Source: Streblospio benedicti
Lineage: Eukaryota; Annelida; Polychaeta; Spionida; Spionidae
DNA: 64,000 nt
NCBI GenBank assembly: GCA_019095985.1
Contig: CM032664.1
Location: forward strand, 27,290,642-27,354,641
Reading direction: 5' to 3'
Part shown: piece by piece, positions 48,145-59,724 of the stretch
Position numbering within the stretch: the stretch's first letter is position 1
Layout of the letters: every line of letters begins with the position of its first letter
The notes under the pieces: model-generated
Told to the model about the DNA's origin: nothing
Database searches by the model: none
What the model saw: only the letters and a program-made list of their open reading frames with translations
Translations under genes and position numbers: made by a program

Positions 48145-50216
48145 GATGTCAGCCTGCATACATCTCCCCAAGACCCCTCTGCTGAGAGGTAGGGGATGGC
48201 ACGGCAGGGGGACACCTGCGTATTGGAAAGGGGTTTGGAGCTGACAGCTGCCAACGTGGCATGACTGCCACCCTACTTCTGGACGTGTACCTGGCCTACT
48301 GTGCGCCTCCTCGCGTTGGCACCGGGTCCCCTCCCACGTTGACTGCCTGGCATTTAGTGGGAGGACCGCTTGCTACCTGGGGGGACCTGGTCCCATGGTC
48401 ACATACCTGGATGGTTTCCGGAGGTCTTAACCTGATCTTCGGGACCCTCCTACGACGTCTAAGCGTCCTCGTCCACCGTTTCGGCTGGTGGGTTCCTCCA
48501 TCGATTACCCTCTACCCAGTGACCTATGCTATGACTACAGGGCAGTGCGTACACGTCCTGCTTGTATTAGTAAGGTGCTCGTATGGGGTTAATCTGGACG
48601 ACTCATCACTGGACGGTGCCCTCTTAAAAAGTGCACCTCCGCACCCCATCCGTGATACCTACTCCCTCACACTGCTGCCTACGTCACAGGAGGCAATCCA
48701 CGTGAATTGCTTAACCTGGGAGTGACGGACACCTGTGTGAAGGGAACGGTTCAATGGATAGTCCGCGCTAGGACGATGGCTGGATCGCCTACAGCTTCTG
48801 ACTGCTGCCTCCACCTTGCTGCCACCAGGTCCCCACCTGGGGGAGTGCACAGAAGGGCAAGTGGTCCTCGGGGCTGTGTGCGAGCCAAGCCTACTTTCGC
48901 TGGGGTCACGTGCCCGACGTACGTCATGCGTGCATGCAAGTACGGGGTACGTTAGTACCTGGAAGTCTCTTTCGCGCCGTACGTGGTCTCATGAGTCGCT
49001 GTTGTCTGGAACGTAACCACAACGGACGACCCAAAGACGTACGGTGTTTATGTTCACCAAGGCGTAATTCCCTCTGACGTGCCTGACCCTTTGTTTCTGA
49101 GGAGGGATACCCGAATCCCACCTCCAAACTTTGGTTCACGCGCTTAGGAGGTCCGAGGAGAAGCACAAACCACGATGTCCATCCGGACGGTCTGCTGAAT
49201 GCCACGAGGACATTAGCCTGCATGGGTCCATGCCCCACGTTCCGGGACAGTCACTGTGCTAGTCTAGGCAATGGTGGGCTGCCTGCGTACGGCTTTTGCC
49301 TCCCCATGACTCCTCACCTGGCTGGAGTCCATGGACCTTCGTTGTGGAAAACCGAACCGAGCCACCGTGATCCCTTTGGCAAGGATCGTTGAACCTCGGC
49401 TCACGCCTCCCCAGTGCTAGTGGGACGCGTGTGATGACGCATGAGTCTAGAGGTTCAAGGGCAGAACTTTTATTTTTGCAGGGGCACTGGGCGCTTTTCA
49501 GTGCTTCGCTTGTGCAGTGTCTCGGGGTGTTCAGCTAGGAAATTAGTTAGTCGCTGGACACTACCACTCAAAATTTGGCTGGGTGATTCTCTGCGGACGT
49601 CATTGCTGGAAGCAGTGCTGGAGAGGTCACTCTTCAGTAGGCTCATTGCGTGATGCTTCGTTTAGAGATGATTTCGGCCTGGGGAAGGGTTTTTCTTTGC
49701 TGGCATTTTAGTTAGTTTTGTTATTTTAATGAGTTTGTCACTTTACATGTATAACTTTACCTTAGTTTGCAGGCAGGCGCTTCACCACCAGCTGGTTTCG
49801 ACGACAGGCCCGTGGTGGACGTCGCTGAAGTCCTGGGCGAATGCGGCTGCTTGTATACTTGCAGAGAGTGCGTCTGGAGTGCCGACCACAGCCGGGGCAC
49901 GTTGCCTGGTCTTCTGATGGGATGCTCGTGGCTGGCTACGAGGGCCGGCTGCTGGTCGCCCACCCCCCGGGTTTCAAAGAGGCCCTGGTGGAGGAAGTGC
50001 TAGGCCGAAGCATTGACTGAGTGCGTGCCTGTGCGTGGAGCAGCCTTGATTTAATTGTGTTGCATGTATCTTGTTTTCTTTAATGTTCTTTGTTTTAGCC
50101 AGCTTCCGGAGTTTCGAGTGACCGGAGGATTTGTGGGTAGGTATAGTTTCCATGAGGAGGCCGGGTCTTCCGTAAAAAGCGAAGCCCCGGTCCCACCATG
50201 AAAACTGGGGGAGAAT
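48145..50216 (+). mobile_element. 3' internal part of a plus-strand LTR element, unassigned coding
   Basis: This 2-kb stretch is much more GC-rich than the host DNA. It ends in a purine tract (AAAACTGGGGGAGAA) that runs straight into an LTR-like TGTAAGC start at 50217, the normal layout of a Gypsy 3' end. Overlapping frames near 49767-50023 (one ends GRLLVAHPPGFKEALVEE) look coding but match no family I know. Acceptor-like sites occur at about 49766 and 50098. It appears broken and lacks its left part. Confidence 0.5.
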
Positions 50217-50772
50217 GTAAGCAAAGCTAGAGTAGGTGCCCGAGGCGGGTGGATTTTAGCATCCACCCCAATTAGTGAGGCAATTAAGAAATAAGTATTG
50301 CCTCGGGCGTAGTTAGGGTTACGTTCCACGTGCTTACGTTCTTCGTGTGTTTAACGTTCTTTGCCCTTACGTCATGGTTGCTTGGGAACAGGACAAGGAA
50401 GTTGACGTCATGTTTTCAAGCAACAAAAACAATCAGTTTAGCTTTGGAAGTGGTAGCGAACACTTAGTAGGGAACTAGCACCCCCGAATCTTTGGATTCG
50501 GGGCCCCTTTCACTGTCTAAACTCACACCGATTGAAGGTGGACATACGCGCGTACATTTGTACGTGTGTGTGGACACCTTTAGTTGGTATTTAAGTGAAT
50601 TGTACGCGGATTACGAGGCTTGTTGTCGCCAGCATTGGTGCGAAGTCCCTCCCGCGAGGGCCGTCAATCCAACCTGGAGGTGGCCTGGTAAACGTATCAG
50701 TCCACCTACGTGAATATCGAATCAACTGGATAGCGCACGGGGTTTTGTAAGCACCCCGCAGGTTAGTACAAT
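50217..50772 (+). repeat. Probable LTR
   Basis: The block starts TGTAAGCAAAG after a polypurine tract and may end at GGTTAGTACA, giving the usual TG...CA ends. A strong hairpin (CCCCCGAATC...GATTCGGGG) lies at 50482-50504. No second copy is present in the window to confirm the ends. Confidence 0.45.
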
Positions 50773-51290
50773 TACGCATTTTGTTGGATAAGATTTATTT
50801 GCAGGTCTAGCAAGTCAAAAAAAGTTATAAATGAAAACAAATACAAAACAACAATCTACGTGAGAACGTAACACGTACACACGTAAAAAAATATAAAAAA
50901 TACGTAAAATTACGTAAAAATATGCAAATAGACATTTCAATTCTAATAGACATAGGGGGGTGGAAGATATGGAGGTTTGTGGGTTATTATTAGAGAGAGG
51001 TTTAATAAGTAGAAAGTTAAAAAAGAACAAAAAATGATTGGTAGATTAGGATGTTTTTAGGCAGAGGAATGAATACGGATTATAATTCTGTTTTGTTGTT
51101 ACCCCAGATACGTAATTTATTTTCATCATGTTGTCTTATTATTGGTTGATATGTAGCAGTATTTTATCATCTTATTGAGTTTTAACTATAATACTATTGT
51201 ATTATAATGATAATCTATCTTGTTAACTATGGGTTTAAGTTAAACGTATACACAATACGTCTGACGATCTATGGTGATTCTTACTTCCAG
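50773..51290. other. AT-rich spacer between elements
   Basis: It contains repeats of ACGTAAAA-like words and no gene or RNA that I can support. Confidence 0.5.
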
Positions 51291-52480
51291 TTTTCCTCCA
51301 TCAACCTTCTTCTTGGGCACTACATGAAGTGCGGAGCACCATGGTGTTGGTTCACCCTACAGGTATCTTTGATATGATGTCCAGTCTTACTAACTCATCA
51401 AGCTTTTCTTTGGTGGCTTCTCTCAACGCTGCTGGGATAGGGTGGGCATTTAGAGCAGCAGGGTTTTGATTTTTATCTATGTGCAATGCATATTTGCCCG
51501 GTATCTTGCCTACACCACTGAAAACATCTGTATACATGTTAATAATATTACCATTCGTATTCATGTTTACACGTTGCAGTAATTTCATTCTGATCGGATC
51601 ATTTGCTGACAACAAATTAGGTATTTCATTATGTAATATCTGACATTCTATACTGTATTGTCTACCATTACACCTAACATTCAGTGTAATACATCCATAG
51701 GGCATTACCGGTTTACCAACAAGCCCTCTAATCGGAATGTTTGGTTTTCTTAATTTAGGTTTTGCAACACTATTCATTGACTCGTATGATTTTCTACTCA
51801 TTACAGAAGTCTCCGCTGCTGTATATATTCTTAACTTAATAGCATCATTATTTTGTTGTGTCATATTTCCATAAAAATCACCATTGAAATATACATTTTT
51901 GATACAACGTTTATTCATATTAACAGTTAAATCATCAAAACTTTTTCCAAAATCATATTCATCTCGCTCACTAAAATCACCATGTGTATTACCATGTTCA
52001 GCATAGCTCACATCCTTATATCTACAATTTTTTTAAAATGATGTCTTTGATTACATTTATAGCATGTCTTGCCATATGCAGGACAATGTCTACATCTGTG
52101 AGTTTCACCACACTTGCTGCATGCACGTGCTTGATAACCTTCATCACGATCCGGACCTCTGTGGCTTCCCTGATGGCCTCCATGATGATCTCTGTGTTGA
52201 CCTCTTCCACATCCTCTGAATTTAATTGCAAAGCCTCTGCCTCGGTCTCTCTGTACGGAGTTTACATTTGTCAGTGTTGACGGGTCTAGAATACTTTTTG
52301 ATTGGACTCTTTGTTCATGCAAGTGGCATTTGTTGATGATTTGGTCGAGTGTCAATGATCTGCCCATAGCTTGTCTCGAAGTAGGCCATTATATTTTACT
52401 CCAACTGATATTTGCTTGCACAGTTGATGTTCTAGCGTGGTTCCAAAATCACAGTCTTGATACATATTCACCCACAGATT
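51290..52480 (-). mobile_element. Gypsy-type gag/protease remnant
   Basis: The minus strand carries a gag end with zinc-knuckle sequence (CSKCGETHRCRHCPAYGKTC and CYKCNQRHH), then a protease-like region (TLNVRCNGRQYSIECQILHN) and the linker before reverse transcriptase (FSGVGKIPGKYALHID). It stops before the RT core. It is a separate, more decayed element than the one at 41.8-48.1 kb, with at least two interruptions. Confidence 0.8.
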
Positions 52481-52540
52481 CGGTTTCTAGTTGCGTGCAT
52501 GTGTCGAATTGCTTCATATACAACTTTGTCACTGTTTTTG

Positions 52541-52637
52541 GGTTCTACATACTTGGTCAATTATCATCTCAACCCAGAGGTCCTCAGGTGGGATTGAACC
52601 CCGGACCTCTGGGTTGATGATAATTGACCAAGTATGT
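52541..52637. repeat. Inverted repeat enclosing a minus-strand tRNA B-box
   Basis: Arms of about 39 bases (CTACATACTTGGTCAATTAT and its complement) are almost perfect inverted copies. The loop reads, on the minus strand, GGTTCAATCCC, the RNA polymerase III B-box. It looks like a folded-back SINE piece. Confidence 0.75.
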
Positions 52638-52679
52638 AGGCTGGGGGTGAGACAGACATCGGTTCATCCGAGTAACCTT

Positions 52680-52765
52680 TTAACAGCCCGCTGCTTGGGA
52701 TGATGGTATCATTCTGGTCTCACAACCTTGGGGTCGTGAGTTCGAGTCCCGTCAGGGCCACTTGA
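52680..52765 (+). repeat. tRNA-like sequence, probably SINE or pseudo-tRNA
   Basis: GATGGTATCATTCTGGTCTC and GTCGTGAGTTCGAGTCC resemble the D-arm to T-arm of a tRNA. The T-stem and acceptor stem do not pair properly, so I do not call a tRNA gene. Confidence 0.4.
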
Positions 52766-52779
52766 TATAATAAAATGGA

Positions 52780-54240
52780 AGATTTCTCTTCAGCTATGTC
52801 AATACCGTGGTAGGAGCTTTTGCTTGGCTTTGCTCAAATATTTAGTGATAAGGCATATAAATTGATATACCATGCTTAAGTGTGTATCTGCTTGTAAATT
52901 TCATCTCAATACTTCATTTCAATATTTGGTTATAGTATTCGTAGATCATAAAAACTGATAGCAATATACTTATGACACTATATCAACATTTTGTCAGGTT
53001 GTGGATGCTTAGGTGAGAGTTTTTCATAGTCTAGTTTTATTGTTTACTCTCAAATTCAGTCATACATGATAGTATCTTTAAACAAAATTGAATGTGTAAA
53101 TGTGTACTTTCATTTGTTATTTTTCATTTATTTGAAAGCATTGTTATCTATGAATAAATACACCAAATAGTAGTACATTTTTGTTTGAACTGTTTTATAT
53201 TTCATCATTCACAGGGCCACACTACGTTCCCAAAACCAGCGTCAAGAGTAACTTCATGATCAGAATAATAATAAAAAAAAAAAGAAAAAAAAAAAATCAG
53301 CGAGAATAAAGCTCCTAAAAAATTGACACAGCACCCATGTTTCTCAAATTTCACCTCTAACAATTTGAGAAATACCCCCACATATTATATGTTCTAGAGT
53401 ATTTTGATGGCAAAGTTGGGCTAAAATGTGTATTGTGCAAGTGTTCATGAAATCCGGCACACCTTTGCTGTTACTACCAGGAAAAGCCCCCAAATCAATT
53501 AATATCAAAGAGATCGCAAAGCAAAGTATCTCATGCGTAGCTGTCATACAGCTAACGTAATTATACTGCCGAGATATGCGACCATAAATTACCATATGCA
53601 TTGAGCAAGTGACTGCGCCGTGTATTCTAGGATATTTTGCCATTAAATGAACACTTATTTTTTCCATAATTCTGTGGTCTGTTGCTAGCTGTGGCTGGTG
53701 TTAGGGATTGTCTATTTATAAAACAAGAGGGCATTAGTCAGGAGCCCCCACACACACAAATGTAGCTCACCCAAGTTATTAGTAACTCATTCTATCATTA
53801 GTCTGATTGGTCAATCTCCATGCTTAATTTTGCGATGGAAAACACGCTCCCCAAAAAACCACGGCGTTAGTCTAAACTCCTCACAATATCAATACAGCCG
53901 CTGGCGTAGTAAGGCATGGTCATGCTGTGAGGAGTGCAACAGTTTAGACTAACGCCTCTCGCTCAAAACTGTAGGAATTGACGTCTCCCGCGCTCAAAAC
54001 AAGCGAAATTGACTTGAATGTTGAATGTTATAATATGATTTATTTTAAAATAAAATCATGAAAATGGATTTTAGTCATGATAGAATGCTCAATTTTGCGA
54101 TTGACACTCCAATCTCGTGGTCAATTCCTACAATTTCTGCCGCCTTTCTTAGGTACTGCCTATTCATACAAAATTGCATGTTATACATGGGCATGCCCGT
54201 ACTATGACCATGTCATTATAATATTAGTATCTTATGGATG
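52780..54240. other. AT-rich spacer with nested inverted repeats
   Basis: There is no gene. GGCGTTAGTCTAAACTCCTC at 53864 and its complement near 53940-53957 form an interrupted hairpin. GTAGGAATTGAC at about 53971 and GTCAATTCCTAC at about 54119 form a wider pair. A long A-run lies at about 53270-53300. Confidence 0.55.
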
Positions 54241-54324
54241 ATGTTCGGTGATGATGTCGAGTGTTGATGATGTTTTTTTCTCCTTTTTGGCTGGGTGCTA
54301 ATGGTGTGTATCTTGTTGTTGTAG

Positions 54325-55262
54325 CTGGGCGATGAAGAATCGTCAGTCATCTAACCGCTTCGCCATTGAGCCCGCGGAACTTGGCGCGGCTGTAATGGGG
54401 GTATCATTTGCCGCCGGTACTGCGTGGATGAATCGTGGAGCAAGTCCTGCCGAGGACCCTGCAGGGCCGACGGAAGATGAGGCGGCAGTGGACAACAGTC
54501 CTGATGATGAGGTCGCCGCTGGTGACAACGGCGACAAGGCCGTTGTAGTCGGGCGGCGATGCAGTGACCGGGGCGGAGGCGGCCGCCCAAGGGCAGTGAA
54601 GAGTCGGGCGCGCCGGCGCCTGATGCAGGATCCCCTGCTGTGGTTAGCGCCCACGCATCGGAGGGCTCACTGGGCGTATCATCGGCGAGCGACGAGGCAC
54701 CCAGTGGGCGAGTGCGAAGCGGTGGTGCGCTCGCTGGAGGTGGGCGTCTTGTCCGAGAGGGTTGCAGTACGGTACAGCCCAGGCGACGCAAGCAGGTCCC
54801 AGCCGCAGGGGCGTGGAGATGCGGAGAGGCGGCGTGGGCGGGCGCGGTCTGCGTTGTACTCAGAAGCTTCGGGGGTCAGCAAGCGTTCACGCTAGGAAGC
54901 CCAACGGGCGCCGGCGGAAGACGGCACGTAGTGACACTGATGGGTGGTGGCGGAGTGATAAAGACGCCGGTGCCACTGTATCCATCTCAATATGCAGGAT
55001 ATCCGCTTCACGATTGACCAGAAGGAGGATACGTGTATGTGTCGCAGTTCTGTCCCCCCGCCCACATTCCGTCTGGAATGCTGGGGAGCGCTGATGCGGG
55101 TGGCAAGTCGTGAGGCGCGGGGTTGAACAGCGGGGAGGGACGGGAGGCACCCACGCCCGTAGCAGCGAGCGTGCCGGGATCGGTCCCAGGGGAATGAGCG
55201 GCCGGTGAGGACTGCAGAGGAACCAGAGGGATGGCAGACGGATCCGTAGGTCTCGTCGGCCA
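54325..55262 (+). CDS. Antisense RS-rich open frame of the env element, copy 1 (fossil)
   Basis: On the strand opposite to env, an acceptor (CTTGTTGTTGTAG) at 54324 precedes a frame that starts MKNRQSSNRFAIEPAELGAA. It is followed by an acidic Gly/Asp-rich part and basic blocks (ERRRGRARS). The same N-terminal block, the SLEVGV...RVRY-like block, the TP(V/A)PL(Y/H)PSQY block and the downstream AATAAA recur in the copy at 61.4-62.4 kb. The function is unknown. This copy is interrupted at about two places. Confidence 0.6.
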
Positions 55263-55647
55263 AGGGAATAGATTGAGGACTGGTGAACATTTTTTGGATT
55301 TGGAAATTGATATTAGTGATTGGATATTGAGTATGTGGTTAGTTAATTAGTATTTGGTTGAGGAGTGAGTATATTGTGACTGGATATAAAATGGAGTTAT
55401 CGTGGGAGCGTGATGAAGGGAAAAACATGGATGTGTGAATGCGTGTAGTGGTAGTGTTATTTTAGCAGTGGCGTGTGTTTTGATGGTATTAGTTTTTTTA
55501 ATTGAAGTTGTTGAAGAGTAGGCTTTATAGTAATTATGTTATTATTTGGTGGTGGTGTAATGTAGATTTTGAAGTGAAGTGTAAAAATTTTAGTTATAAC
55601 ATTGATGAGTGGTGGGTGGTTGTTATATGTAAACTCATATTTTGTGT

Positions 55648-55653
55648 AATAAA
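55648..55653 (+). promoter_or_regulatory. Poly(A) signal for the antisense gene, copy 1
   Basis: AATAAATTACATTTT lies between the antisense frame and the env end. The copy at 62716 has the same hexamer and flanks (GTTATATGT before, TTACAT after). Confidence 0.5.
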
Positions 55654-56108
55654 TTACATTTTTTTTTCTGTTTGAAGTTTACATTTATGAATAAATTAGA
55701 TGGTAGATTTTGAAGTGAAGCGGGTGAAAATTTTGGTTGTAAGGGTGAATTGTGGTGGTGGTGGTTATGTACAAGATTTTTCATGTATCCTGTAAATCTT
55801 GGTAGGTCTGCAAATGCACAAATCCACTGGTATATCTCGTAGGAACAATATACACTGATGGTCGGCTGAAATATTTTGTAGTACAGTCCGGCTGATTGAT
55901 TTAGCAGGCTGTGTTCTTGAAGCTGCTTGTAGGTCTGGTATTTTGACGCTATGTTATAAGCTGCGTATAAGATGAAACAGACCGTTGTTCCTAATATTGC
56001 GTATGCAATGATGGTTGATTCATCTTCAATAATGTCTGCGTCACAGGGGGCGGAGTGGTAGGTGGCGTCGAGACCATGTAGAATGCTTACCAGTGGCAGA
56101 GCAGACGC

Positions 56109-57605
56109 TCAGGCTAACACATTCGGCACATCCGGGTTGTTGCCTGTTTGGCTTACATACCAGAATGCCACAAGTGCTAAGGTTAGAAATATGTTCCATA
56201 AAGTTAATAGCGCGAGAATTATTATTTCGATAAAGGACATTGAGTTCTCCTCCGGAATATAGATGGTATTATCGAGTTCTTGCTTTTTGTATTGGTCGAG
56301 TTTGTTGAATACTTGTTGGGCGTTAATGCCAAGTTCTAAGCTGGCGTGAAGGTCACGCTGTAGTTGCTCCATGTAGCAGGTCATGTCAACGTAGTTGGCT
56401 GTGGGTTTAGATTTGCTGGTGAAGTCGACTTGGGGAAATTGTAATGTACTAAGGGCGTTCATTTCTCGTGCTAGTTGAAGGTTGACGGGGTATTCGGCTA
56501 CTATTTCGCTAGTTTGTGATGACTCGCAGTCTTGAATGCGTGGTCCGATGATGACGTTGTCCATGACTATGTGGCAATAACACCCGAGTGTTATTATGGC
56601 GTGGGTGGTGATTTGCATTTTGGTTTGGTCTTTTTCTGTGCAATTGATGGTTATTGATTGATTAAAACCCTGCAGTAGATATTCGTGTGTCCCGACACGT
56701 GTCACCGTTTGCAGAGAGTCTTGTACGTACACCCGGAAGTTGCATTTGTCGATGTTGGCGATGTTGGCGAAAAACATTATATTCGCATCCACCCCTACTA
56801 CGGTGATGGAGGGCTTCTGGCAGGTGACATACATGTGCATTTTGACGGCATGCGAGGACTTCGGCTTGTGTTGCAAAACCATAGTAATTATTATCCGATG
56901 AAATGAGGAAATATTCGTGTTCCAGCTGGAGCCTGGTGAATGGGGCCCTGGTTTGTTGTGGGCCCATGTATGGGAATGGGTGGGGTTGTCATGTGGTACA
57001 GGTTGAAGATAAGTGGGGTTGACGAAATGATTGGAACTGGTTTTGTGATGACGAAGGGTGCCGTCGAGGATGTGCCCCACAACTGTCGAAGTTCTGTAAT
57101 AAAATTGTTTGAGATGATTGTAGGGCAGGGGCTGATAGTTGTAATGGCGTATTTTTAAACGATAATGTGCGCAGTCCTTTGCTAAGTGATTTTTTGTGAC
57201 AATAGGCTCGGTGGCAGGTTGTTTTTGGCGAGTATTTTGAGGCCGGTGGTGAACTCTGTGATTACGTTGTGAAATTGTAGGATGTGTTCCGTTTTGTTGT
57301 TGGAGTCTGTTTAATACTGCTAGAAGTTCCAGTAGGTAGTTGAGCTCACTGGGGGAGGTGAATGAGACGAAGTCGTTGATTTGGTCTTTTAATTTGTCCA
57401 TGTTTTTTATCGTTGATAGTGTTTCATCTTGGTGACGTACCAGTGTGACCAGTGAGTCGATGTGGTGGGTCGTGGCATTGAATGTGTCTTGGAATGCTGT
57501 GTAGAGATTATCGTAATTAGCATCGAGAGCTTGAGCGTTGGTAGACATCGTCTTGAGCCGTGCTTTGAGCTTTTTGACATCAGAGTGTTTGGCTGTGCCG
57601 AACAC
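56109..57605 (-). CDS. Env, fusion-protein-like, main part (fossil)
   Basis: The 498-codon frame begins just after PLGGIFSTVFGTAKHSD, a Gly-rich fusion-peptide-like start seen in copy 2. A long heptad-rich region (LDANYDNLYTAFQDTFNATT) follows, then a Cys-containing ectodomain, and one membrane segment near the end (IEIIILALLTLWNIFLTLAL). The layout resembles baculovirus F and insect errantivirus Env proteins. The family assignment rests on layout, not on a search. Confidence 0.7.
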   Translation of the reverse strand: MFGTAKHSDVKKLKARLKTMSTNAQALDANYDNLYTAFQDTFNATTHHIDSLVTLVRHQDETLSTIKNMDKLKDQINDFVSFTSPSELNYLLELLAVLNRLQQQNGTHPTISQRNHRVHHRPQNTRQKQPATEPIVTKNHLAKDCAHYRLKIRHYNYQPLPYNHLKQFYYRTSTVVGHILDGTLRHHKTSSNHFVNPTYLQPVPHDNPTHSHTWAHNKPGPHSPGSSWNTNISSFHRIIITMVLQHKPKSSHAVKMHMYVTCQKPSITVVGVDANIMFFANIANIDKCNFRVYVQDSLQTVTRVGTHEYLLQGFNQSITINCTEKDQTKMQITTHAIITLGCYCHIVMDNVIIGPRIQDCESSQTSEIVAEYPVNLQLAREMNALSTLQFPQVDFTSKSKPTANYVDMTCYMEQLQRDLHASLELGINAQQVFNKLDQYKKQELDNTIYIPEENSMSFIEIIILALLTLWNIFLTLALVAFWYVSQTGNNPDVPNVLA

Positions 57606-57671
57606 GGTAGAAAATATGCCGCTTAAGGGGAGCCACGATCGCTTTTGTGGGCCCTCGACAAGCAGGAACTG

Positions 57672-58562
57672 TTAAAGTAGGTTGTCGTGGATCTTCACAT
57701 GATGCTCCGTCTGTTGCTTTAAGTGTTTAAGCTGCTTTAGTTTTATTCTGGTGATGTTTTTAATATAGAGGCACAGATTTTGCCCCGTGCCTTTTAAGTT
57801 GCATTCTATGGCGATGTTCTCGTCGCTGTAGATTTCGCGTGCCATGTCGCTCAGGGGGGGTATTTTTATCATGAAGTGGAGGTCGAAGTGGCCATCCGTG
57901 TGCAGTATTGCGTGGGGTTCGTGTGTGAACAGGAGTCCGACCGCAACTTTATATGTGATATGCGGCAGTGTGGCTTGGGTCATGTGGATCAATGAGCAGA
58001 TGAGAAGTATGAGTTGCATGTTTTGCACCGGCGATCGTAACGGCGGGTTTTTGCCGATATGGCTTGATACCGGGGGGAATTCGCCAACGTGAGTCCCATG
58101 GGTAGAGATGAGGTGGTGAGTGGTGGCTGGGTACTGTGGCGGGGCATGACTGTGCTTGTCCCATGGGAGTTTGCCAGATGTAGTTAGGTGGAGGCAGCGC
58201 GGATTAATGTGCCGCTGGTGTTGGCAAGATTTCGGGGGGGGGCGACGATTGTGGTTTTTATTCTTTGTTTTCTTCGGTGTAGAGTCGGCGCACTGTAGGT
58301 TTTGAAGTTCTAAAAATATACACTCTTCAGAACAATACGGGTCACTGTTGAATTTGTCGAGTTCATCTTGCTGTTTGAAGAAGATGACTGTCTTGCACAC
58401 TGTGCACCAGCCGATGAGTTTGGGTGATGAGCAGGTTTCTTGTCTACTTGGTTTAGCCATGAAGCGGCGGTATAAATATATTGATGTAGTGTTATAGTGG
58501 TACGTTGATGCTGTGGTTTCTGAGTTGAGACGAGTGTGCTCTTGGCAGGTGCTGAGCAGCAA
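57672..58562 (-). CDS. Zinc unit plus Env signal-peptide region (fossil)
   Basis: The first part carries a TRASH-like unit (CTVCKTVIFFKQQDE...CSEEC). Further on, MQLILLICSLIHMTQATLPH is a good signal peptide, followed by a short ectodomain (HTDGHFDLHFMIKIPPLSD) ending in a heptad-like IKLKQLKHLKQQTE. This would be the N-terminal subunit of the envelope protein whose C-terminal part lies just downstream. Confidence 0.65.
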   Translation of the reverse strand: MLLSTCQEHTRLNSETTASTYHYNTTSIYLYRRFMAKPSRQETCSSPKLIGWCTVCKTVIFFKQQDELDKFNSDPYCSEECIFLELQNLQCADSTPKKTKNKNHNRRPPPKSCQHQRHINPRCLHLTTSGKLPWDKHSHAPPQYPATTHHLISTHGTHVGEFPPVSSHIGKNPPLRSPVQNMQLILLICSLIHMTQATLPHITYKVAVGLLFTHEPHAILHTDGHFDLHFMIKIPPLSDMAREIYSDENIAIECNLKGTGQNLCLYIKNITRIKLKQLKHLKQQTEHHVKIHDNLL

Positions 58563-59269
58563 TGGGTGAGGTTATCTGCAGCAGTCATGGGCGAACAGTG
58601 GCTGTGTTGTAGTTGATGGCTGTTATGTAGTGTGCTTGCGGCATGCGGAACCGTGCTCAATGCTGAACCGTCTTGTGGCGATTAGACTAGTCGCGGGCGG
58701 TGCCGCTGGGCGCTGGTGATGGCTGGGCGAGGTGTTTGTTGATAATAAGTGTGTTTGTGTTTACAGAATGTCTGTTTGATGTACTGGTAGAAGTGGAGGC
58801 CTGGCGCTTGGCATTTGGGGGAGTAGATAACGGATGCACCATTTTGACTAGGGACGCAATATTGTTCGTCCACGTGGTCGCTGTGGTGTATGAGGAGGGA
58901 AGTTGATTGGTGAAATGCGCTCGCGACAATCTGCTAGCTTGGCACGGCGTGCACGCAGGACTTGAAACCTAGTCGATGGCGGCTGGGGCCATGGGACGCC
59001 CTGAGTTCACATCCTCGCAGCTAAGAGATCAGTTCGCATTACGAGCGCCCCTCTTCGGCCTGCCTAGGCCTCAGGGTCTGCGGGCCTGCCCATTATTGGA
59101 CCGGCGAAGGCAGTTTAGCTTTGACCAGGGTAGTGTGGAGCGCTGCTATTTTGGGGTGAATGTGTGTTGATGTTTCGGCGCCGGCCTAGGGCGGTGGGGT
59201 TACATGGGGAGTAATTTAGTTCCCGTAGAAATGAGAAGATCGAACTATGTCTGAGATACTGACTGGGTT

Positions 59270-59720
59270 TTTTATTGGTTTTCTGTGGTGACATCGTGAA
59301 GGTAGACTTGGTGTGGTGTTCGTTTGATGACTTTGTATGGTCCACGATTGATTGACTGCAGTTTCTTGTTGCTATGGGGATCGTCAAGTGCAGGTCTGTG
59401 CCAAATGCAGATGTCTCCTTCTTTGAGCTGGGTCGTAGGTGCTGCATGGCACTTGTGGTTGTCGAGCATGGCCAAGTTGTGCTGATTGATAGCCGCCATG
59501 GCTTTTTTGTTGGGCATATCTTATGTCGGCGGCTTGTTGATGAAGAGGTTTATACTGAAGGGGGTGACATGTCGGTCATTTGGCGTAGGTTTTTACCATA
59601 GATTATCTCGTGTGGGGAGAATCATGTGGCGCGTGATTTTGTGTTGTTCATGTTAAAAATCATGTTGGGAAGCATGTCATCCCACGTACGGGGATTATTT
59701 TGACAAACACAGCGCAGTAT
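59270..59720 (-). CDS. Integrase, end of catalytic core and C-terminal domain (fossil)
   Basis: The minus strand reads NNPRTWDDMLPNMIFNMNNT and SPHEIIYGKNLRQ, the usual end of a Gypsy integrase core. Then comes LKEGDICIWHRPALDD and the SH3-like INRGPYKVIKRTPHQVYLHD. The region is interrupted. Confidence 0.8.
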
Positions 59721-59724
59721 ATTC

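Noticed and set aside
48261-48725. 154-codon plus-strand frame
   Set aside because: It has high GC and overlapping open frames in several registers, with no motif or biased third-position signal. It lies inside a retroelement region and is probably chance.
52680-52765. Functional tRNA gene
   Set aside because: The T-stem and acceptor stem do not pair, so it is a tRNA-derived repeat or pseudogene.
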